Source: Gammaproteobacteria bacterium
GTDB taxonomy: Bacteria; Pseudomonadota; Gammaproteobacteria; Chromatiales; Chromatiaceae
NCBI GenBank assembly: GCA_020445255.1
Contig: JAGRGY010000001.1
Coordinates: 83,751 to 147,750, forward strand
Direction of reading: 5' to 3'
Length of the DNA stretch: 64,000 bases
Shown: in pieces, positions 46,529 through 59,017 of the stretch
Layout of the letters: each line of letters opens with the position of its first letter
Position numbering within the stretch: position 1 is the stretch's first letter
Translations under genes and position numbers: made by a program
Notes under the pieces: model-generated
What the model saw: only the letters and a program-made list of their open reading frames with translations
Database searches by the model: none
Told to the model about the DNA's origin: nothing

Positions 46529-47662
46529 TCATTCGAGCATCATCAGCACGGAATCCACGGCCTTGCGCCACAAGCCGCCTTCCGCGACATCGGCCAGCGC
46601 GACCAACGGCCGGCGCAAGACCTCCTGGCCATCGAGTTCGACGATCACGTCGCCGACCTTCTGTCCCTTGGCGAGCGGTGCCTCGATCAACGGCTGGATC
46701 TCGGTGCGCGCGTTCAGCTTGTCGTACTGGCGGCGCGGAATCGTTACAAACAGGTCTTTGGCGAGACCGAGCGATACCTGTTCGTCCTCGCCCATCCACA
46801 CGCGTGTCCGCGTGAGGTTGTCGTTGGCACCGTACAGGCGGTGGGTCTCGAAGAAGCGGAAGCCGTAGTTCAACAGCGACTGGCTTTCACTCAGGCGCGC
46901 CTTCTCGCTCGCCGTGCCCATCACGACAGACACCAGGCGCATATTCTCGCGCTTGGCCGAGGCGACCAGGCAGAACCCGGCGTTCTCCGTGTGGCCGGTC
47001 TTGACACCGTCGACGCTGTCGTCACGCCACAGCAGGTTGTTGCGGTTGTGCTGGCGGATGTCGTTGAACGTGAACTCCTTGACGGAGTAAAGCTTATAGA
47101 ACTCCGGAAACTCGCGGATGGTCGCCTCGGTGACGCGCACGATGTCGTGCGGCGTGGTGTAGTGATCGGGGTCGGGCAGTCCCGTTGCGTTGACGAAATG
47201 CGTGTTGTCCATGCCGAGCCGGCGCGCATAGTCGTTCATCAGGTTGGCGAATGCCTCCTCGCTGCCGGCGACGTGTTCGGCCAGCGCGATACTCGCGTCG
47301 TTGCCCGACTGGATGATCATGCCCTTGAGCAGGTCTTCGACCGTGACGCGCTTGTTGACCTCGATGAACATGCGTGAGCCGGGCGCCTTCCAGGCCTTTT
47401 CGCTGACCAGCACCTCGTCGCCGAGCTTGACCGAACCGCTCTGCAGCTCATGGAACACCACGTAGGCCGTCATGATCTTGGTCAGGCTGGCCGGTTCCAG
47501 GCGTTGGTCGGAGTCCTTGGCGGCCAGCACCATGTCGCTGTCGAGGTCGATCAGCAGGTAGCCGGTAGCGGCGACTGTCGGTGGTTCCGGCGGCGCATTC
47601 TGCGCGGCGGCGGCCGTAATCAGGATCAAACAAAGAAACAGGCTCACTACAGAATTTTGCAC
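46529..47662 (-). CDS. dacA: D-alanyl-D-alanine carboxypeptidase (PBP5/6 family)
   Basis: A 377-residue penicillin-binding protein that trims the terminal D-Ala of peptidoglycan stems. It has a signal peptide (about 20 residues), the SxxK motif with S59/K62 (PASLTKIM), SGN at 119-121 and KTG at 221-223. A PBP5-type C-terminal beta domain and an amphipathic helix (residues ~355-375) for membrane attachment follow. It forms an operon with dat and ybeD; a 205-base gap separates it from rlpA. Confidence 0.95.
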   Translation of the reverse strand: MQNSVVSLFLCLILITAAAAQNAPPEPPTVAATGYLLIDLDSDMVLAAKDSDQRLEPASLTKIMTAYVVFHELQSGSVKLGDEVLVSEKAWKAPGSRMFIEVNKRVTVEDLLKGMIIQSGNDASIALAEHVAGSEEAFANLMNDYARRLGMDNTHFVNATGLPDPDHYTTPHDIVRVTEATIREFPEFYKLYSVKEFTFNDIRQHNRNNLLWRDDSVDGVKTGHTENAGFCLVASAKRENMRLVSVVMGTASEKARLSESQSLLNYGFRFFETHRLYGANDNLTRTRVWMGEDEQVSLGLAKDLFVTIPRRQYDKLNARTEIQPLIEAPLAKGQKVGDVIVELDGQEVLRRPLVALADVAEGGLWRKAVDSVLMMLE

Positions 47663-47867
47663 GTTACAGCTTTCCCGGTGATTGAGTGTCGAACCCGGGT
47701 CGAAGCATACCCGGGAGGGCGCGGTGCCGCCGCGACGCGGACGTCGACCCGCTCACGCTTCGCGCGATCTGTCTGTCCGGCCGTGATGATGCGCCATTTT
47801 AACGGCTCGTCGCCGGGTACGTCAGGGTGATATCCCTAGGGCCTGCCGGCGTGTGGGGCCAGGCTGA

Positions 47868-48746
47868 TCAGTCGATGACGACCAGCGGTTCGCTGACGCC
47901 GAGGCCGTGCATGTTGCTGGTGACCTGATCGGCGATCTCGACCGAGGCCAGCGGACCGACCTGCACCCGGTGCACGGTGCCGCCGCCGGAGTCGGCCGCG
48001 ATCACGCGCACGGGCCGCGACAGCCCGGCCTCGAGTCGGCGGCGCAGGCGCTCGGCATTCGCACTGCTGCTGAATGCGCCGGCCTGCAGGTAGATGCGCG
48101 GCTGTGCGGCCACCCGTTTCGGCACGATCGGGCCCGGGGCCGGACGCGCGGCCGGGGCTGCCGCGACCCGCACCGACGTCGCCGGTGCGCGCGGGTCGAT
48201 CGCGCGGATCTCGACCAGCGCCGTGCCTTTGCCCAGCATGCCAATGCGCGAGGCCGCCGCATAGGAGAGGTCGATGATGCGGTTTTCGTGGAACGGACCC
48301 CGATCGTTGACTCGAACGACGACACGGCGACCGTTCTCGAGATTGGTGACCTCCACATAGGTCGGGATCGGAAGGCTCTTGTGCGCCGCCGACATCGCGT
48401 ACATGTCGTAGGTCTCGCCGTTCGATGTCGTGCGTCCGTGGAATTTTCGCCCGTACCAGGACGCGATGCCACGCTCCACATAGCCGCGGCTGTCGCTGAG
48501 CGTGCTGTAGCGCCTGCCGAGTACCACGTAGGTTGCCGGATTGCCGTTGCGGCTGCGCGCTTCGACCCGCGGCACGGCGTCGGGCACGTGGCTGACGTCG
48601 CGGTGCTCTCCAGGGCCGTCGCGTTCGTGCGGAAAACCCGGAATCTGTGTGCTGCATCCGCCGAACACGCAGATCAGCAGCACGATGCCGCCGGCGACAC
48701 CGACCGCACAAGGCAGCCGTCGTCGGCGAACGCAGGGGTTAACCAT
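47868..48746 (-). CDS. rlpA: RlpA septal-ring lytic transglycosylase
   Basis: A 292-residue outer-membrane lipoprotein with lipobox FGGC (C31). It has a double-psi beta-barrel (DPBB, ~90-180: GIASWYGRKFHGRTTSNGE, then VNDRGPF with the catalytic Asp region) and a C-terminal SPOR domain (~215-290) that binds denuded septal glycan. ATG 48746 overlaps the mltB stop by eight bases. It acts after MltB and DacA in cell-wall remodelling at the septum. Confidence 0.93.
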   Translation of the reverse strand: MVNPCVRRRRLPCAVGVAGGIVLLICVFGGCSTQIPGFPHERDGPGEHRDVSHVPDAVPRVEARSRNGNPATYVVLGRRYSTLSDSRGYVERGIASWYGRKFHGRTTSNGETYDMYAMSAAHKSLPIPTYVEVTNLENGRRVVVRVNDRGPFHENRIIDLSYAAASRIGMLGKGTALVEIRAIDPRAPATSVRVAAAPAARPAPGPIVPKRVAAQPRIYLQAGAFSSSANAERLRRRLEAGLSRPVRVIAADSGGGTVHRVQVGPLASVEIADQVTSNMHGLGVSEPLVVID

Positions 48747-49734
48747 CGTCCCTGCCCGCCAGCGTCTGTGCACGTTGTTCGCGGATCGCCTCGGCGAGCT
48801 GGTAGACGGCCATCGCGTATTTGGTGCGCGGGTTGTAACGCATGATGGCGTAGAAGTTGTCGAGGCCCAGCCAATACTCGGTTCCGGCATCGGTGTCGAA
48901 GTCGAGCAGGCTGACCCTGGCGCCGTCGGGCACGGCCGAGATGTCTACCCCGGCGGCGGACAGGCGCTGCGCATCCAGGCTCGGCCTGGCGCCGGCCGCG
49001 ACCAGGGCCGCGGCATCCTCGGGCGCTCCCGCCACCGGGAACGCGACCGGCTGGCCGCGCCGCCAGTCGCCCTTTTTGACGAAATAGTTCGCGACGCTGC
49101 CGATCACGTCGTCGGGGTCGTGCCAGATGTCGCGGTGGCCGTCGCCGTCGAAGTCGATCGCGTAGCTGCGGAAGCTGTCGGGCATGAACTGCGGCATGCC
49201 CATCGCGCCGGCGTACGAGCCGGTCGGCATCGTCGGGTCGATGTCTTCCTCGCGCGAGAAGCGCAGGAAGTGCCCGAGCTGCTCGCGGAAGAACGCGCCG
49301 CGGCGCGGGTAGTGGAAACCGAGCGTGTGCAGTGCGTCGAGCACGCGGTAGTTGCCCGTATGTGTGCCGTAGCGCGTCTCGACGCCGAGGATCGCGACGA
49401 TGATCTCGGCCGGCACGCCGTATTCCTGCTCCGCACGCCGCAGCGCGTCGGCGTGTCCGTTCCAGAACGCCACGCCCTCCTGGATGCGCGACTGGGTCAC
49501 GAAGATCGCCCGGTAGGCGGTCCAGTTGAGCGTCTTCTCCGCCGGGCGCGATATCGCCTCGAGGATCGGGCGGCGCAGCTGCGCCTTGTACAGGATCCGC
49601 TTCACTTCGTCGCGTGCGAAACCGTGGCGTTTGACCATCATGTCGATGAACTCGGCGCGCAGCTGATCAGGGGTCTTGGCGTTTGCGACGCCCGCTCCCA
49701 GCAACAGCAACGACAGTAGCAGCACAGGTTTCAT
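48739..49734 (-). CDS. mltB: lytic murein transglycosylase B
   Basis: A 331-residue secreted transglycosylase of the MltB family. Signal peptide is about 18 residues without a lipobox, so it is a soluble periplasmic form. The catalytic glutamate lies in GVETRYG (about residue 117), followed by the SYAGAMGMPQFMP motif. It cleaves glycan strands with 1,6-anhydro ends. ATG 49734 shares one base with the rodA stop (TGATG). It lies between rodA and rlpA, the usual position. Confidence 0.94.
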   Translation of the reverse strand: MKPVLLLSLLLLGAGVANAKTPDQLRAEFIDMMVKRHGFARDEVKRILYKAQLRRPILEAISRPAEKTLNWTAYRAIFVTQSRIQEGVAFWNGHADALRRAEQEYGVPAEIIVAILGVETRYGTHTGNYRVLDALHTLGFHYPRRGAFFREQLGHFLRFSREEDIDPTMPTGSYAGAMGMPQFMPDSFRSYAIDFDGDGHRDIWHDPDDVIGSVANYFVKKGDWRRGQPVAFPVAGAPEDAAALVAAGARPSLDAQRLSAAGVDISAVPDGARVSLLDFDTDAGTEYWLGLDNFYAIMRYNPRTKYAMAVYQLAEAIREQRAQTLAGRDDG

Positions 49735-50873
49735 CAGGTCGGCAGCAGTCGGCGATGGGTGTGGATCGACATCAGCATACCGAAGCCGGCCATCAGGGTC
49801 ACCAACGAGGTGCCGCCGTAGCTGACCAGCGGCAGCGGCACGCCGACCACGGGCAACAGGCCGCTGACCATGCCGGTGTTCACGAACAGATAGACGAAAA
49901 ACTCCAGGGTCAGCGAGCCGGCGAGCAGTCGCGTGAACGTGTCCTGTGCACGTGTCGCGATATACATGCCGCGTGCGATCACGAACAGGTACAGCGCGAG
50001 CAGGATCAGCACCCCGATCAGGCCGAACTCCTCGGACAACACGGCGAAGATGAAGTCGGTGTGGCGCTCGGGCAGGAAATCGAGCTGCGACTGGGTACCG
50101 TTCAGCCAGCCCTTGCCGTACAGGCCGCCGGAGCCGATCGCAATCTTCGACTGGATGATGTGGTAGCCGGCGCCGAGCGGGTCGTTCTCCGGATCGAGGA
50201 AGGTCAACACGCGCTGGCGCTGGTAGTCGCGCATCGTGTACCAGATCACCGGCGCCGCGGCGGCGGCGGCGACGACCAGCCCGCCGATCAGGCGCCAGCT
50301 GATGCCGGCCAGGAACAGTACGAAGGCGCCGGCGCTGGCGACCAGCAGCGCCGTGCCGAGATCCGGCTGCTTGGCGATCAACAGTACCGGCGCGGCGATC
50401 ATCAGCGCCGCGAACAACAGCCGCTGCCAGGTTGGGGGCAGCCGCTGTTCGGCCAGGTACCAGGCGATCATCAGTGGCACGGCCAGCTTGACCAGCTCCG
50501 ATGGCTGAAATCGCACGATGCCCAGGTCGAGCCAGCGTTGCGCCCCCTTGCCGATCTCGCCGAATACCAGCACGCCGACCAGCATCAGCATGCCGACCGC
50601 GTACAGCGACGGGCTCCAGCGCCGCAGCGTACCCGGGTTCAGCTGCGCGATCGCCAGCGTGACCATGAATGCCAGCACGATCCGCAGGGCCTGGCGCTCG
50701 ACCTGGCCGAGGTTTTCGCCCGACGCGGAGTACAGCACGATCAGGCCGTAACCACACAACAGCAGCAGTCCGACGAGCAGTGGCAGGTCGATGTGAAACA
50801 CTGCGAGAAGGCCCTGGCGGCGGTTCGGATCGGTCGGCGTCAGATCGCCGAGTTGGCGCGGGGAGTAACTCAC
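49734..50873 (-). CDS. rodA: rod-shape SEDS glycosyltransferase RodA
   Basis: A 379-residue polytopic SEDS protein with about ten membrane segments. It polymerises lipid II for side-wall elongation together with PBP2. Conserved blocks include [22 protein letters not shown] and [11 protein letters not shown]. The start is GTG 50873, inside the mrdA stop (GTGA). Confidence 0.95.
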   Translation of the reverse strand: MSYSPRQLGDLTPTDPNRRQGLLAVFHIDLPLLVGLLLLCGYGLIVLYSASGENLGQVERQALRIVLAFMVTLAIAQLNPGTLRRWSPSLYAVGMLMLVGVLVFGEIGKGAQRWLDLGIVRFQPSELVKLAVPLMIAWYLAEQRLPPTWQRLLFAALMIAAPVLLIAKQPDLGTALLVASAGAFVLFLAGISWRLIGGLVVAAAAAAPVIWYTMRDYQRQRVLTFLDPENDPLGAGYHIIQSKIAIGSGGLYGKGWLNGTQSQLDFLPERHTDFIFAVLSEEFGLIGVLILLALYLFVIARGMYIATRAQDTFTRLLAGSLTLEFFVYLFVNTGMVSGLLPVVGVPLPLVSYGGTSLVTLMAGFGMLMSIHTHRRLLPT

Positions 50874-52720
50874 TGTGTCGCCTCCAGCGGTTCGTCGCGG
50901 TTCAGCAGGTAGGCATCCATGACCTCGCGCGCGATCGGCGCTGCCGCGGAGCCGCCGTGGCCGCCGTTCTCGACCACGACAGCGATCGCGATCTGGGGAT
51001 TTTCGACCGGCGCGTAGGCGATGAAAAGTGCGTGGTCCCTGAGCTTCTTGTCGATCTCCTCCTCGTTGTAGTCCTCGTCCTGCCCGACCGTGAATACCTG
51101 GGCCGTGCCGGTCTTGCCGGCGATCCGGTATTCGCTGCTGCGGATGCGTTTGGCCGTGCCGCGCGGGCTCTCGACGACATTGGTCATGCCCTTGCGCACG
51201 TCGTCCCAGTTCTGCTGCAGCGCCTTTGGTATCGGCTGCGATGTCGGCGGTATCGGCGTGATCTCGCCGGTGGCGCGTGATTGCAGATAGTCGACGACGT
51301 GCGGGGTGTAATAGGTGCCGTTGTTCGCAATCGCAGCCGTCGCCGCCGCCAGTTGCAGCGGTGTCGTCAGAAAGTAGCCCTGGCCGATGCCCATGATCAG
51401 CGTTTCGCCCGGGTACCAGGGCTGGTTGCGCGCGCGACGCTTCCACTGCCGCGACGGCAACAGACCGGTCGATTCCCCGGTCAGGTCGATACCGGTGCGA
51501 TCGCCAAATCCGAACTGGCTGAGGAAGTCGTGCAGGCGGTCGATGCCGAGCTCGTAGGCGAGCTTGTAGAAGAACACGTCGCACGACTGCACGATCGCGG
51601 AGTCGAGGTCCATCGACCCGTGCCCCGACTTCTTCCAGTCACGGTATTTGTGTGTATTGCCGGGTAGCTGGAAGTAGCCGGGACAGTAGGCGCTGGTGTC
51701 GAACTGGATCGTGCCGTACTCGAGTCCGGCCAGGCCCATGAACGGCTTGATCGTCGAACCCGGTGGGTACTGGCCGCGCAGCGCGCGGTTGTAGAGCGGG
51801 CGGTCCGGGTTTTCCTGCAGGGCGTCGTAGTCCTTGCGGCTGATACCCTCGACGAACAGGTTGGGGTCGTAGCCGGGCTGACTGACGAACGCGAGCACTC
51901 CACCGTTCTGCGGGTTGATCGCGACAATCGCGCCGTTGTTGTCGCCGAAGGCGCGCATCGCGACCTCCTGTAGTGCGATGTCGATGTGCAGATGGACGTC
52001 GACGCCGGGTTCGGGCGGTGTCTGTTCAAGCGTGCGTACGCGGCGCCCGGCGGCATTGATCTCGATCTGTTCGTAGCCGACCGAGCCATGCAGTGCCGAC
52101 TCGTAGGTGCGCTCAACCCCGTTCTTGCCGATGTGGCTGGTCCCCGCGTAGTTGGACGCGTCGATCTGTTCGAGGTCGCGCTGGCTGACACGTCCGACGT
52201 AGCCGAGCACGTGGGTCGTTTTCACGTCGTATGGATAGTGACGCAGCAACTGGGCCTTTATGTCGACGCCCGGGAACCGATGACGGTAAACGGCGAACTG
52301 CGCGGTCTCGTCCGGGCTCAGGTTTACACGGATCGGCACGCTGTCGAAACGACGCTTGCGCTTCTTCAGCTGCCAGAAACGTTCGAGGTCGTCGTCGTTG
52401 ATCTCGATCACCTGAGCCAGGTCCTTCAGCAGGGTGTCGATGTCGTCGACCTGCTCGGGCGTGATTTCGAGGCTGTACGCGGGACGGTTCTGCGCCAGCA
52501 GCACGTCCCTGCGGTCGTAGATCAGGCCGCGCGTGGGCGGCAAGGGTACGACCTTGACGCGGTTCTCGCGCGACAGCGTGGTGAAATGTTCGTGATTTGT
52601 GATCTGCAGTTGCACCATGCGCCAGATCAGCGCGAGCGCGGCGATGGCGACCAGCAGCCCGGCAACGATCGCACGGTTCAGGAAGGCGCGGCTCTCGTGG
52701 ATCGTATCCTTGAGCTGCAT
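50870..52720 (-). CDS. mrdA: penicillin-binding protein 2 (peptidoglycan transpeptidase)
   Basis: A 616-residue class B PBP that cross-links peptidoglycan made by RodA. There is one membrane segment (~17-37), a pedestal domain, and a transpeptidase domain with active-site S322 (GSTIK, K325), SCD near residue 385 and KTGTAQ near 537. It lies 109 bases after mreD and is coupled to rodA by GTGA. Confidence 0.95.
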   Translation of the reverse strand: MQLKDTIHESRAFLNRAIVAGLLVAIAALALIWRMVQLQITNHEHFTTLSRENRVKVVPLPPTRGLIYDRRDVLLAQNRPAYSLEITPEQVDDIDTLLKDLAQVIEINDDDLERFWQLKKRKRRFDSVPIRVNLSPDETAQFAVYRHRFPGVDIKAQLLRHYPYDVKTTHVLGYVGRVSQRDLEQIDASNYAGTSHIGKNGVERTYESALHGSVGYEQIEINAAGRRVRTLEQTPPEPGVDVHLHIDIALQEVAMRAFGDNNGAIVAINPQNGGVLAFVSQPGYDPNLFVEGISRKDYDALQENPDRPLYNRALRGQYPPGSTIKPFMGLAGLEYGTIQFDTSAYCPGYFQLPGNTHKYRDWKKSGHGSMDLDSAIVQSCDVFFYKLAYELGIDRLHDFLSQFGFGDRTGIDLTGESTGLLPSRQWKRRARNQPWYPGETLIMGIGQGYFLTTPLQLAAATAAIANNGTYYTPHVVDYLQSRATGEITPIPPTSQPIPKALQQNWDDVRKGMTNVVESPRGTAKRIRSSEYRIAGKTGTAQVFTVGQDEDYNEEEIDKKLRDHALFIAYAPVENPQIAIAVVVENGGHGGSAAAPIAREVMDAYLLNRDEPLEATQ

Positions 52721-52829
52721 CAGGGCCTGCCCCGCGCAGACGACCCGGTACGCCGCGCATCGCGCCGACCCACGCAGTTCGGGATGCCGCGACGGCGAAG
52801 GGGGGGATGCCGCTCGACAAGCATACGAA

Positions 52830-53315
52830 TCAGGTCACCTTGAAGTGGCGGCGGGCCTTGCGCAGCGTGACGAAGGTCCATGGCCACAGCAACGCCCCGA
52901 TCAGCGGGCCGGCCCAGAACTGCAACGCCGGCGCGGTGCCGCGTGTGGCACCGGCGATCCACAGTCCGAACAGGTGATCGACGACCAGCAGCACGAGCAC
53001 GCCGAGAGACTGTTGCCAGAACGGGAACACACGGATGCGCTGGTGCAGTTGAATTGCCGCGAACACGATCACCGACAGGCCGAGCGCGTGCTGGCCGAGC
53101 AGTGTGCCAGTCAGTACGTCGAGCAGGATTCCGGCGGCGAAACCGCTGCCGACGCCGACCCGGTGCGGAAGCGCGATGGCCCAGTAGATCAGCACCAGCG
53201 CCACCCACGGCGGGCGGAACGGGCGTGCCCACTCGGGCATCGGCAGAATCGCGAGCAACATCGCCACACACAGCGAGACGATGATGACCAGCCGTCCCTG
53301 TCCGCCGCCACTCAC
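52830..53315 (-). CDS. mreD: rod-shape protein MreD
   Basis: A 161-residue inner-membrane protein with five to six hydrophobic segments, the usual MreD length. It helps link MreB filaments to the elongasome. Its ATG overlaps the mreC stop by four bases. Confidence 0.92.
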   Translation of the reverse strand: MSGGGQGRLVIIVSLCVAMLLAILPMPEWARPFRPPWVALVLIYWAIALPHRVGVGSGFAAGILLDVLTGTLLGQHALGLSVIVFAAIQLHQRIRVFPFWQQSLGVLVLLVVDHLFGLWIAGATRGTAPALQFWAGPLIGALLWPWTFVTLRKARRHFKVT

Positions 53316-54268
53316 GCCTCCGGCTCTCCGGTCGGGTGGGGGCTGGGGGGCGTATCGCCGGTGGCCGCTCCCGGGGTGTCCGTCTGCTCCGTGGTCGGCA
53401 CGGCGTTGGGCATGACCTCGGCCGGCTGGGTCGGTCCAGGCAACTGATTGGGTACTGTCCAGACCAACAGGACCTCGCGGCTGCGGTCGAGATGCGCGCG
53501 CGGCTGTGCGGACACGTTCGCGAACGGTGCGTCGGGCGAACGGTCGATGCGGGTGACCCTGGCGACTGGATAGCCGGGCGGAAACTTGCCGCCGAGCCCC
53601 GACGTGACCAGCAGATCGCCTTCGACGATATCGGAGTTGGTCGGTAGGTAGGGCAGCTTGAGCTCGTCAATGTGACCGGTGCCGAGCGCGATCGTGCGCA
53701 GCCCGTTGCGCAGCACCTGTACCGGCAGCGCGTGGCTGGTGTCGGTGATCAGCAGCACGGTCGACGAGAGTGGCGTGACGTCGGTGACCTGGCCCATGAC
53801 GGCGTGCGCATCGAGCACCGGTTGGCCTTCGAACACACCCGATATCGCCCCCTTGTTGATGATGACCTGCTGTTTGTACGGATCGAGGTCGACCGACGAA
53901 AGTTCCGCGACCACGACGCGGTCACCGACCTTGAATGACGAGTCGACCAGGTCGCGCAGGCGCATGTTCTCGGCCTGCAGCGACTCGTACTTCTGCAGCT
54001 CCGCGCGCAGGCTGAGGTTTTCATTGCGTAGCTCACGGTTCTGCAGCAGCAGGTTCTCGCGGCTGTTGGTGGTCTCGGCGAACCAGCGCGATGCGGTGAA
54101 TGGCAGATCGGCCAGGTAGTGCAGCGGGTAGGTGACGAACGCGAGTGCGCTGCGCAGCTGCTGCAGATGGTGGAAGCGGTGATCGAGAACCAGAAGCGTC
54201 AGCGACAGTATCACGGCGACCACGAGGCGGGTGGTCTGCGAAGGGCCCTGTGCGAAGATCGGCTTGAT
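53312..54268 (-). CDS. mreC: rod-shape protein MreC (unusual start)
   Basis: A 318-residue bitopic protein when counted from the family start. It has one membrane segment (~15-32), a coiled coil (~65-105) and two beta-barrel domains that bind PBP2. E. coli MreC begins MKPIF; the matching place here is KPIF preceded by ATC (54268-54266), with GGAG nine bases upstream. No ATG, GTG or TTG lies at that position; the nearest in-frame start is TTG at 54331, which would add 21 residues without a good ribosome-binding site. The C-terminus is Pro/Thr-rich. The gene is between mreB and mreD as usual. Confidence 0.85.
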   Translation of the reverse strand: MKPIFAQGPSQTTRLVVAVILSLTLLVLDHRFHHLQQLRSALAFVTYPLHYLADLPFTASRWFAETTNSRENLLLQNRELRNENLSLRAELQKYESLQAENMRLRDLVDSSFKVGDRVVVAELSSVDLDPYKQQVIINKGAISGVFEGQPVLDAHAVMGQVTDVTPLSSTVLLITDTSHALPVQVLRNGLRTIALGTGHIDELKLPYLPTNSDIVEGDLLVTSGLGGKFPPGYPVARVTRIDRSPDAPFANVSAQPRAHLDRSREVLLVWTVPNQLPGPTQPAEVMPNAVPTTEQTDTPGAATGDTPPSPHPTGEPEA

Positions 54269-54277
54269 GGTAATGCT

Positions 54278-54281
54278 CTCC
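54278..54281 (-). promoter_or_regulatory. ribosome-binding site deciding the mreC start
   Basis: GGAG on the minus strand lies nine bases before ATC at 54268 and only three before ATT at 54274. The spacing favours ATC, a rare start codon, over the more distant TTG at 54331. Confidence 0.4.
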
Positions 54282-54392
54282 GTTCTTTGCCTGGTTGCCG
54301 GCCCGTGCGATCCGAATCGACGCCACGACAAGGCGCCCCTGAGTCAGGCCGCACTCACCTCGTGCAGAGGGGCGGCGCACGGCGACCGCGGA

Positions 54393-55559
<1,167 letters not shown>

Positions 55560-55664
55560 CTAGGGATACGGCAAGCGCGCAGCGGCGTTCAGGCTTCGAC
55601 CTGTTGCACGAATGTGGTAATTTCCCGCCCCTGTCCGAGAGCCAGACACCGCGGTGGAGTTTGC

Positions 55665-55952
55665 ATGTCGCTGAGCCCTGAAGAAGTCGCGAAGATCGCC
55701 CACCTGGCACGCCTCGCCGTGACCGACGACGACAAGGTCGCGCTCGGCCGCGATTTGTCCAACATCCTGGATCTGGTCGCGCAGATGGACGCTGTCGACA
55801 CCGCCGGCGTCGCACCGATGGCGCATCCGCTCGAGATGGCGCAGCGGCTGCGCGACGACCGGGTGACCGAGGGCGACCGGCGCGACCGCTACCAGGCCCA
55901 CTCGCCGGCCGTCGAGCGAGGACTTTTCCTGGTCCCGAAGGTGATCGAGTGA
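55665..55952 (+). CDS. gatC: Asp-tRNA(Asn)/Glu-tRNA(Gln) amidotransferase subunit GatC
   Basis: A 95-residue subunit that clamps GatA to GatB. The N-terminal pattern [13 protein letters not shown] and the later D-x-V-T-E-G block are typical. ATG 55665 is preceded by GGTGGAG and gives the usual length; the longer frame is not GatC-like. It is followed by gatA after 74 bases. Confidence 0.93.
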   Translation: MSLSPEEVAKIAHLARLAVTDDDKVALGRDLSNILDLVAQMDAVDTAGVAPMAHPLEMAQRLRDDRVTEGDRRDRYQAHSPAVERGLFLVPKVIE

Positions 55953-56026
55953 CGGCCTGAGCCGGCGCCTGTCCGGCCGCCGCAGCCGGTGAAACCAACG
56001 ACCTACCCTGGATCGAAGCCAAGCCC

Positions 56027-57481
56027 ATGCATGACAAGACCATCGCCGAGCTGTCGACCGCGCTGCACGCGCGCGAGGTATCGAGCGCCGAGCTGACACG
56101 CCTTATGTTGCAACGCATCAAGACTCTCGATCCGGCGCTGAACAGCTTCGTCACGCTGACCGAGGACCAGGCCATCGCGCAGGCCACCGCTGCGGACGCG
56201 CGCATCGCCGCCGGCGACGCCGGACCGCTCACCGGCGTGCCGATCGCGCACAAGGACATCTTCTGCACCCGCGACGTGCGCACCAGCTGCGGCTCGCGGA
56301 TGCTCGAAAACTTCATCGCACCGTACGATGCCACCGTGGTCGGGCGCCTGGAGCAGGCCGGCGCGGTCATGCTTGGCAAGACCAACATGGACGAGTTTGC
56401 GATGGGTTCGTCGAACGAGACCAGCTACTACGGGCCGGTGCGCAATCCCTGGGACACCGCCACCGTGCCCGGAGGTTCGTCGGGCGGCTCGGCGGCGGCG
56501 GTCGCCGCGCGACTGTGCGCGGCGGCGACAGGCACCGACACCGGCGGTTCGATCCGCCAGCCGGCGGCGCTCACCGGCATCACCGGGCTCAAACCGACCT
56601 ACGGGCGCTGCTCGCGCTGGGGCATGATCGCGTTTGCCTCGTCGCTCGATCAGGCCGGTCCAATGACGCGCAGCGCCGAGGATGCCGCGATCATGCTGAC
56701 GGCGATGGCCGGCTTCGACGAGCGCGACTCGACCTGCGCGCAGCGCCCGGTCGACGACTACGTCGGTGCGCTCCGCGCTTCGATCCGCGGCCTGCGCATC
56801 GGTATCGTCAGGGAATTCATGGGCGACGGACTCGATGCCGGCGTCGCCGCGGCGATCGAGCAGGCGCTGAACGAGTACAAGGCGCTGGGCGCCGAGCTGG
56901 TCGAGATCAGCCTGCCGAATGCGGGGCTGTCGGTGCCCGCCTACTACGTCGTCGCGCCGGCCGAGTGCTCGTCCAACCTGGCGCGCTTCGACGGCGTCCG
57001 CTACGGCCATCGCTGCGACGATCCCAAGGACCTCGAGGACCTGTACAAACGCTCGCGCTCCGAGGGCTTCGGCGCTGAGGTCAAGCGCCGCATCATGATC
57101 GGCACCTATGCGCTGTCGGCCGGCTACTACGACGCCTACTATCTGAAGGCGCAGAAGGTGCGCCAGCTGATCGCCGACGATTTCCGACGCGCTTTCGACC
57201 AATGCGACGTGATTGCGGGCCCGACCGCGCCGGGCACCGCGTTCCGGATCGGCGACAAGGCCGACGACCCGGTGTCGATGTATCTGCAGGACATCTACAC
57301 GATTGCAGTGAACCTCGCCGGACTGCCGGGCATGTCGATCCCGGCACCGCACAGCGGCGGCATGCCGGTCGGTCTGCAGCTGATTGGCAATTACTTCGAC
57401 GAGGCGCGCCTGCTCAACGTCGCTCACCAGCTGCAGCTGGCGACCGACTGGCACCAGCAGGTGCCGGCGGAATTCGCATGA
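56027..57481 (+). CDS. gatA: amidotransferase subunit GatA
   Basis: A 484-residue amidase-signature glutaminase that feeds ammonia to GatB. The Ser-cis-Ser-Lys triad is visible: K76 (PIAHKDIF), a serine in [10 protein letters not shown] (151-152) and S175 (DTGGSIRQP). It makes Gln-tRNA-Gln and/or Asn-tRNA-Asn from misacylated precursors. Confidence 0.96.
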   Translation: MHDKTIAELSTALHAREVSSAELTRLMLQRIKTLDPALNSFVTLTEDQAIAQATAADARIAAGDAGPLTGVPIAHKDIFCTRDVRTSCGSRMLENFIAPYDATVVGRLEQAGAVMLGKTNMDEFAMGSSNETSYYGPVRNPWDTATVPGGSSGGSAAAVAARLCAAATGTDTGGSIRQPAALTGITGLKPTYGRCSRWGMIAFASSLDQAGPMTRSAEDAAIMLTAMAGFDERDSTCAQRPVDDYVGALRASIRGLRIGIVREFMGDGLDAGVAAAIEQALNEYKALGAELVEISLPNAGLSVPAYYVVAPAECSSNLARFDGVRYGHRCDDPKDLEDLYKRSRSEGFGAEVKRRIMIGTYALSAGYYDAYYLKAQKVRQLIADDFRRAFDQCDVIAGPTAPGTAFRIGDKADDPVSMYLQDIYTIAVNLAGLPGMSIPAPHSGGMPVGLQLIGNYFDEARLLNVAHQLQLATDWHQQVPAEFA

Positions 57482-57532
57482 CTCACGAGCGAACGCTGCC
57501 ACGGCGACACAACGGTAACCGGGACTACTGAC

Positions 57533-58978
57533 ATGCAATGGGAAACGGTCATCGGCCTCGAGATTCACACCCAGCTGGCGACGCAGTCGAAGATCTTCTC
57601 CGGTTCGTCGACCGCGTTCGGCAACCCGCCCAACACCCAGGCCTCACTGATCGACTTGGGTATGCCGGGCGTACTGCCGGTGCTGAACAGAGAGGCCGTG
57701 CGCATGGCGGTGCGTTTCGGCAAGGCGATCGGCGCGCACGTTGCCGAGCGCTCGGTGTTCGCGCGCAAGAACTACTTCTACCCGGACCTGCCCAAGGGCT
57801 ACCAGATCAGCCAGTACGAGCTGCCGGTGGTCGGTCGGGGTCAGGTCGAGATCGTGCTCGACGACGGTGTCACAAAAACCGTCGGCGTGACCCGTGCGCA
57901 CCTCGAGGAGGACGCGGGCAAGTCACTGCACGAGGATTTCCACGGCATGACCGGCATCGACCTGAACCGCGCCGGCACGCCGCTGCTCGAGATCGTGTCG
58001 GAACCGGACATGCGCTCGGCAAAGGAGGCCGTCGCTTACGCGAAGAAGATCCACCAGGTCGTCACCTATATCGGCATCTGTGACGGCAACATGCAGGAAG
58101 GCTCGTTCCGCATGGACGCCAACGTGTCGGTCCGGCCGAAGGGCCAGGCCGAGTTCGGCACGCGCGCCGAGCTGAAGAACATCAACTCGTTCCGTTTTCT
58201 CGAGAAGGCGATCAACTTCGAGGTCGAACGCCAGATCGAGCTGATCGAGGACGGCGGCACGGTGGTGCAGGAGACACGCCTGTACGACTCGGACAAGGAC
58301 GAGACCCGCTCGATGCGCACCAAGGAAGAGGCCAACGACTATCGCTATTTCCCCGACCCGGACCTGTTGCCGCTGGAGATCGATGCGGCGTTCATCGCCG
58401 ACGTCGTCGCGGCAATGCCCGAGCTGCCGGATGCGCGCCGCGCGCGTTTCCAGGAGCAGTACGGCCTGTCCACCTACGACGCCGACGTGCTGACCGCGAG
58501 CAGGGCGCTGGCCGACTACTACGAAGCAGCTGCCGCGGAGGGTGGCGACGCCAAGCTGGTCGCCAACTGGGTCATGGGCGAGCTGGCGGCGGCGCTGAAC
58601 AGGGACGGCGTCGACATTGGCGACAGCCCGGTCGCCGCGGCGGCACTCGGTCAGCTGGTCGGGCGCATCCGCGACAACACGATCTCCGGCAAGATCGCCA
58701 AGGACGTGTTCGCCGCGATGTGGGCCGGCGAGGGCGACGCCGATGCGGTCATCGAGGCTAAAGGTCTGAAACAGATCACCGATACGGGGGCCATCGAGGC
58801 TCTGGTCGACGCGGTGCTCGCGGCAAACGCGGAGCAGGTCGAAAACTACCGCAATGCCGATCCGGACAAGCGGCCGAAGATGCTCGGCTTTTTCGTCGGC
58901 CAGATCATGAAGAAGTCGCAGGGCAAGGCCAACCCGCAGCAGGTCAACGAGCTGTTACGAAAGAGGCTCGATACCTGA
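57533..58978 (+). CDS. gatB: amidotransferase subunit GatB
   Basis: A 481-residue kinase-amidotransferase subunit. It begins [13 protein letters not shown], has [14 protein letters not shown], and MDANVSVRP (about residue 199), and ends in the YqeY-like tail domain that contacts tRNA. It completes the gatCAB operon, 51 bases after gatA. Confidence 0.97.
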   Translation: MQWETVIGLEIHTQLATQSKIFSGSSTAFGNPPNTQASLIDLGMPGVLPVLNREAVRMAVRFGKAIGAHVAERSVFARKNYFYPDLPKGYQISQYELPVVGRGQVEIVLDDGVTKTVGVTRAHLEEDAGKSLHEDFHGMTGIDLNRAGTPLLEIVSEPDMRSAKEAVAYAKKIHQVVTYIGICDGNMQEGSFRMDANVSVRPKGQAEFGTRAELKNINSFRFLEKAINFEVERQIELIEDGGTVVQETRLYDSDKDETRSMRTKEEANDYRYFPDPDLLPLEIDAAFIADVVAAMPELPDARRARFQEQYGLSTYDADVLTASRALADYYEAAAAEGGDAKLVANWVMGELAAALNRDGVDIGDSPVAAAALGQLVGRIRDNTISGKIAKDVFAAMWAGEGDADAVIEAKGLKQITDTGAIEALVDAVLAANAEQVENYRNADPDKRPKMLGFFVGQIMKKSQGKANPQQVNELLRKRLDT

Positions 58979-59017
58979 GGCAGGCAGTGGGGTTCGCTGC
59001 CGCCCCGGAGATTGGGC

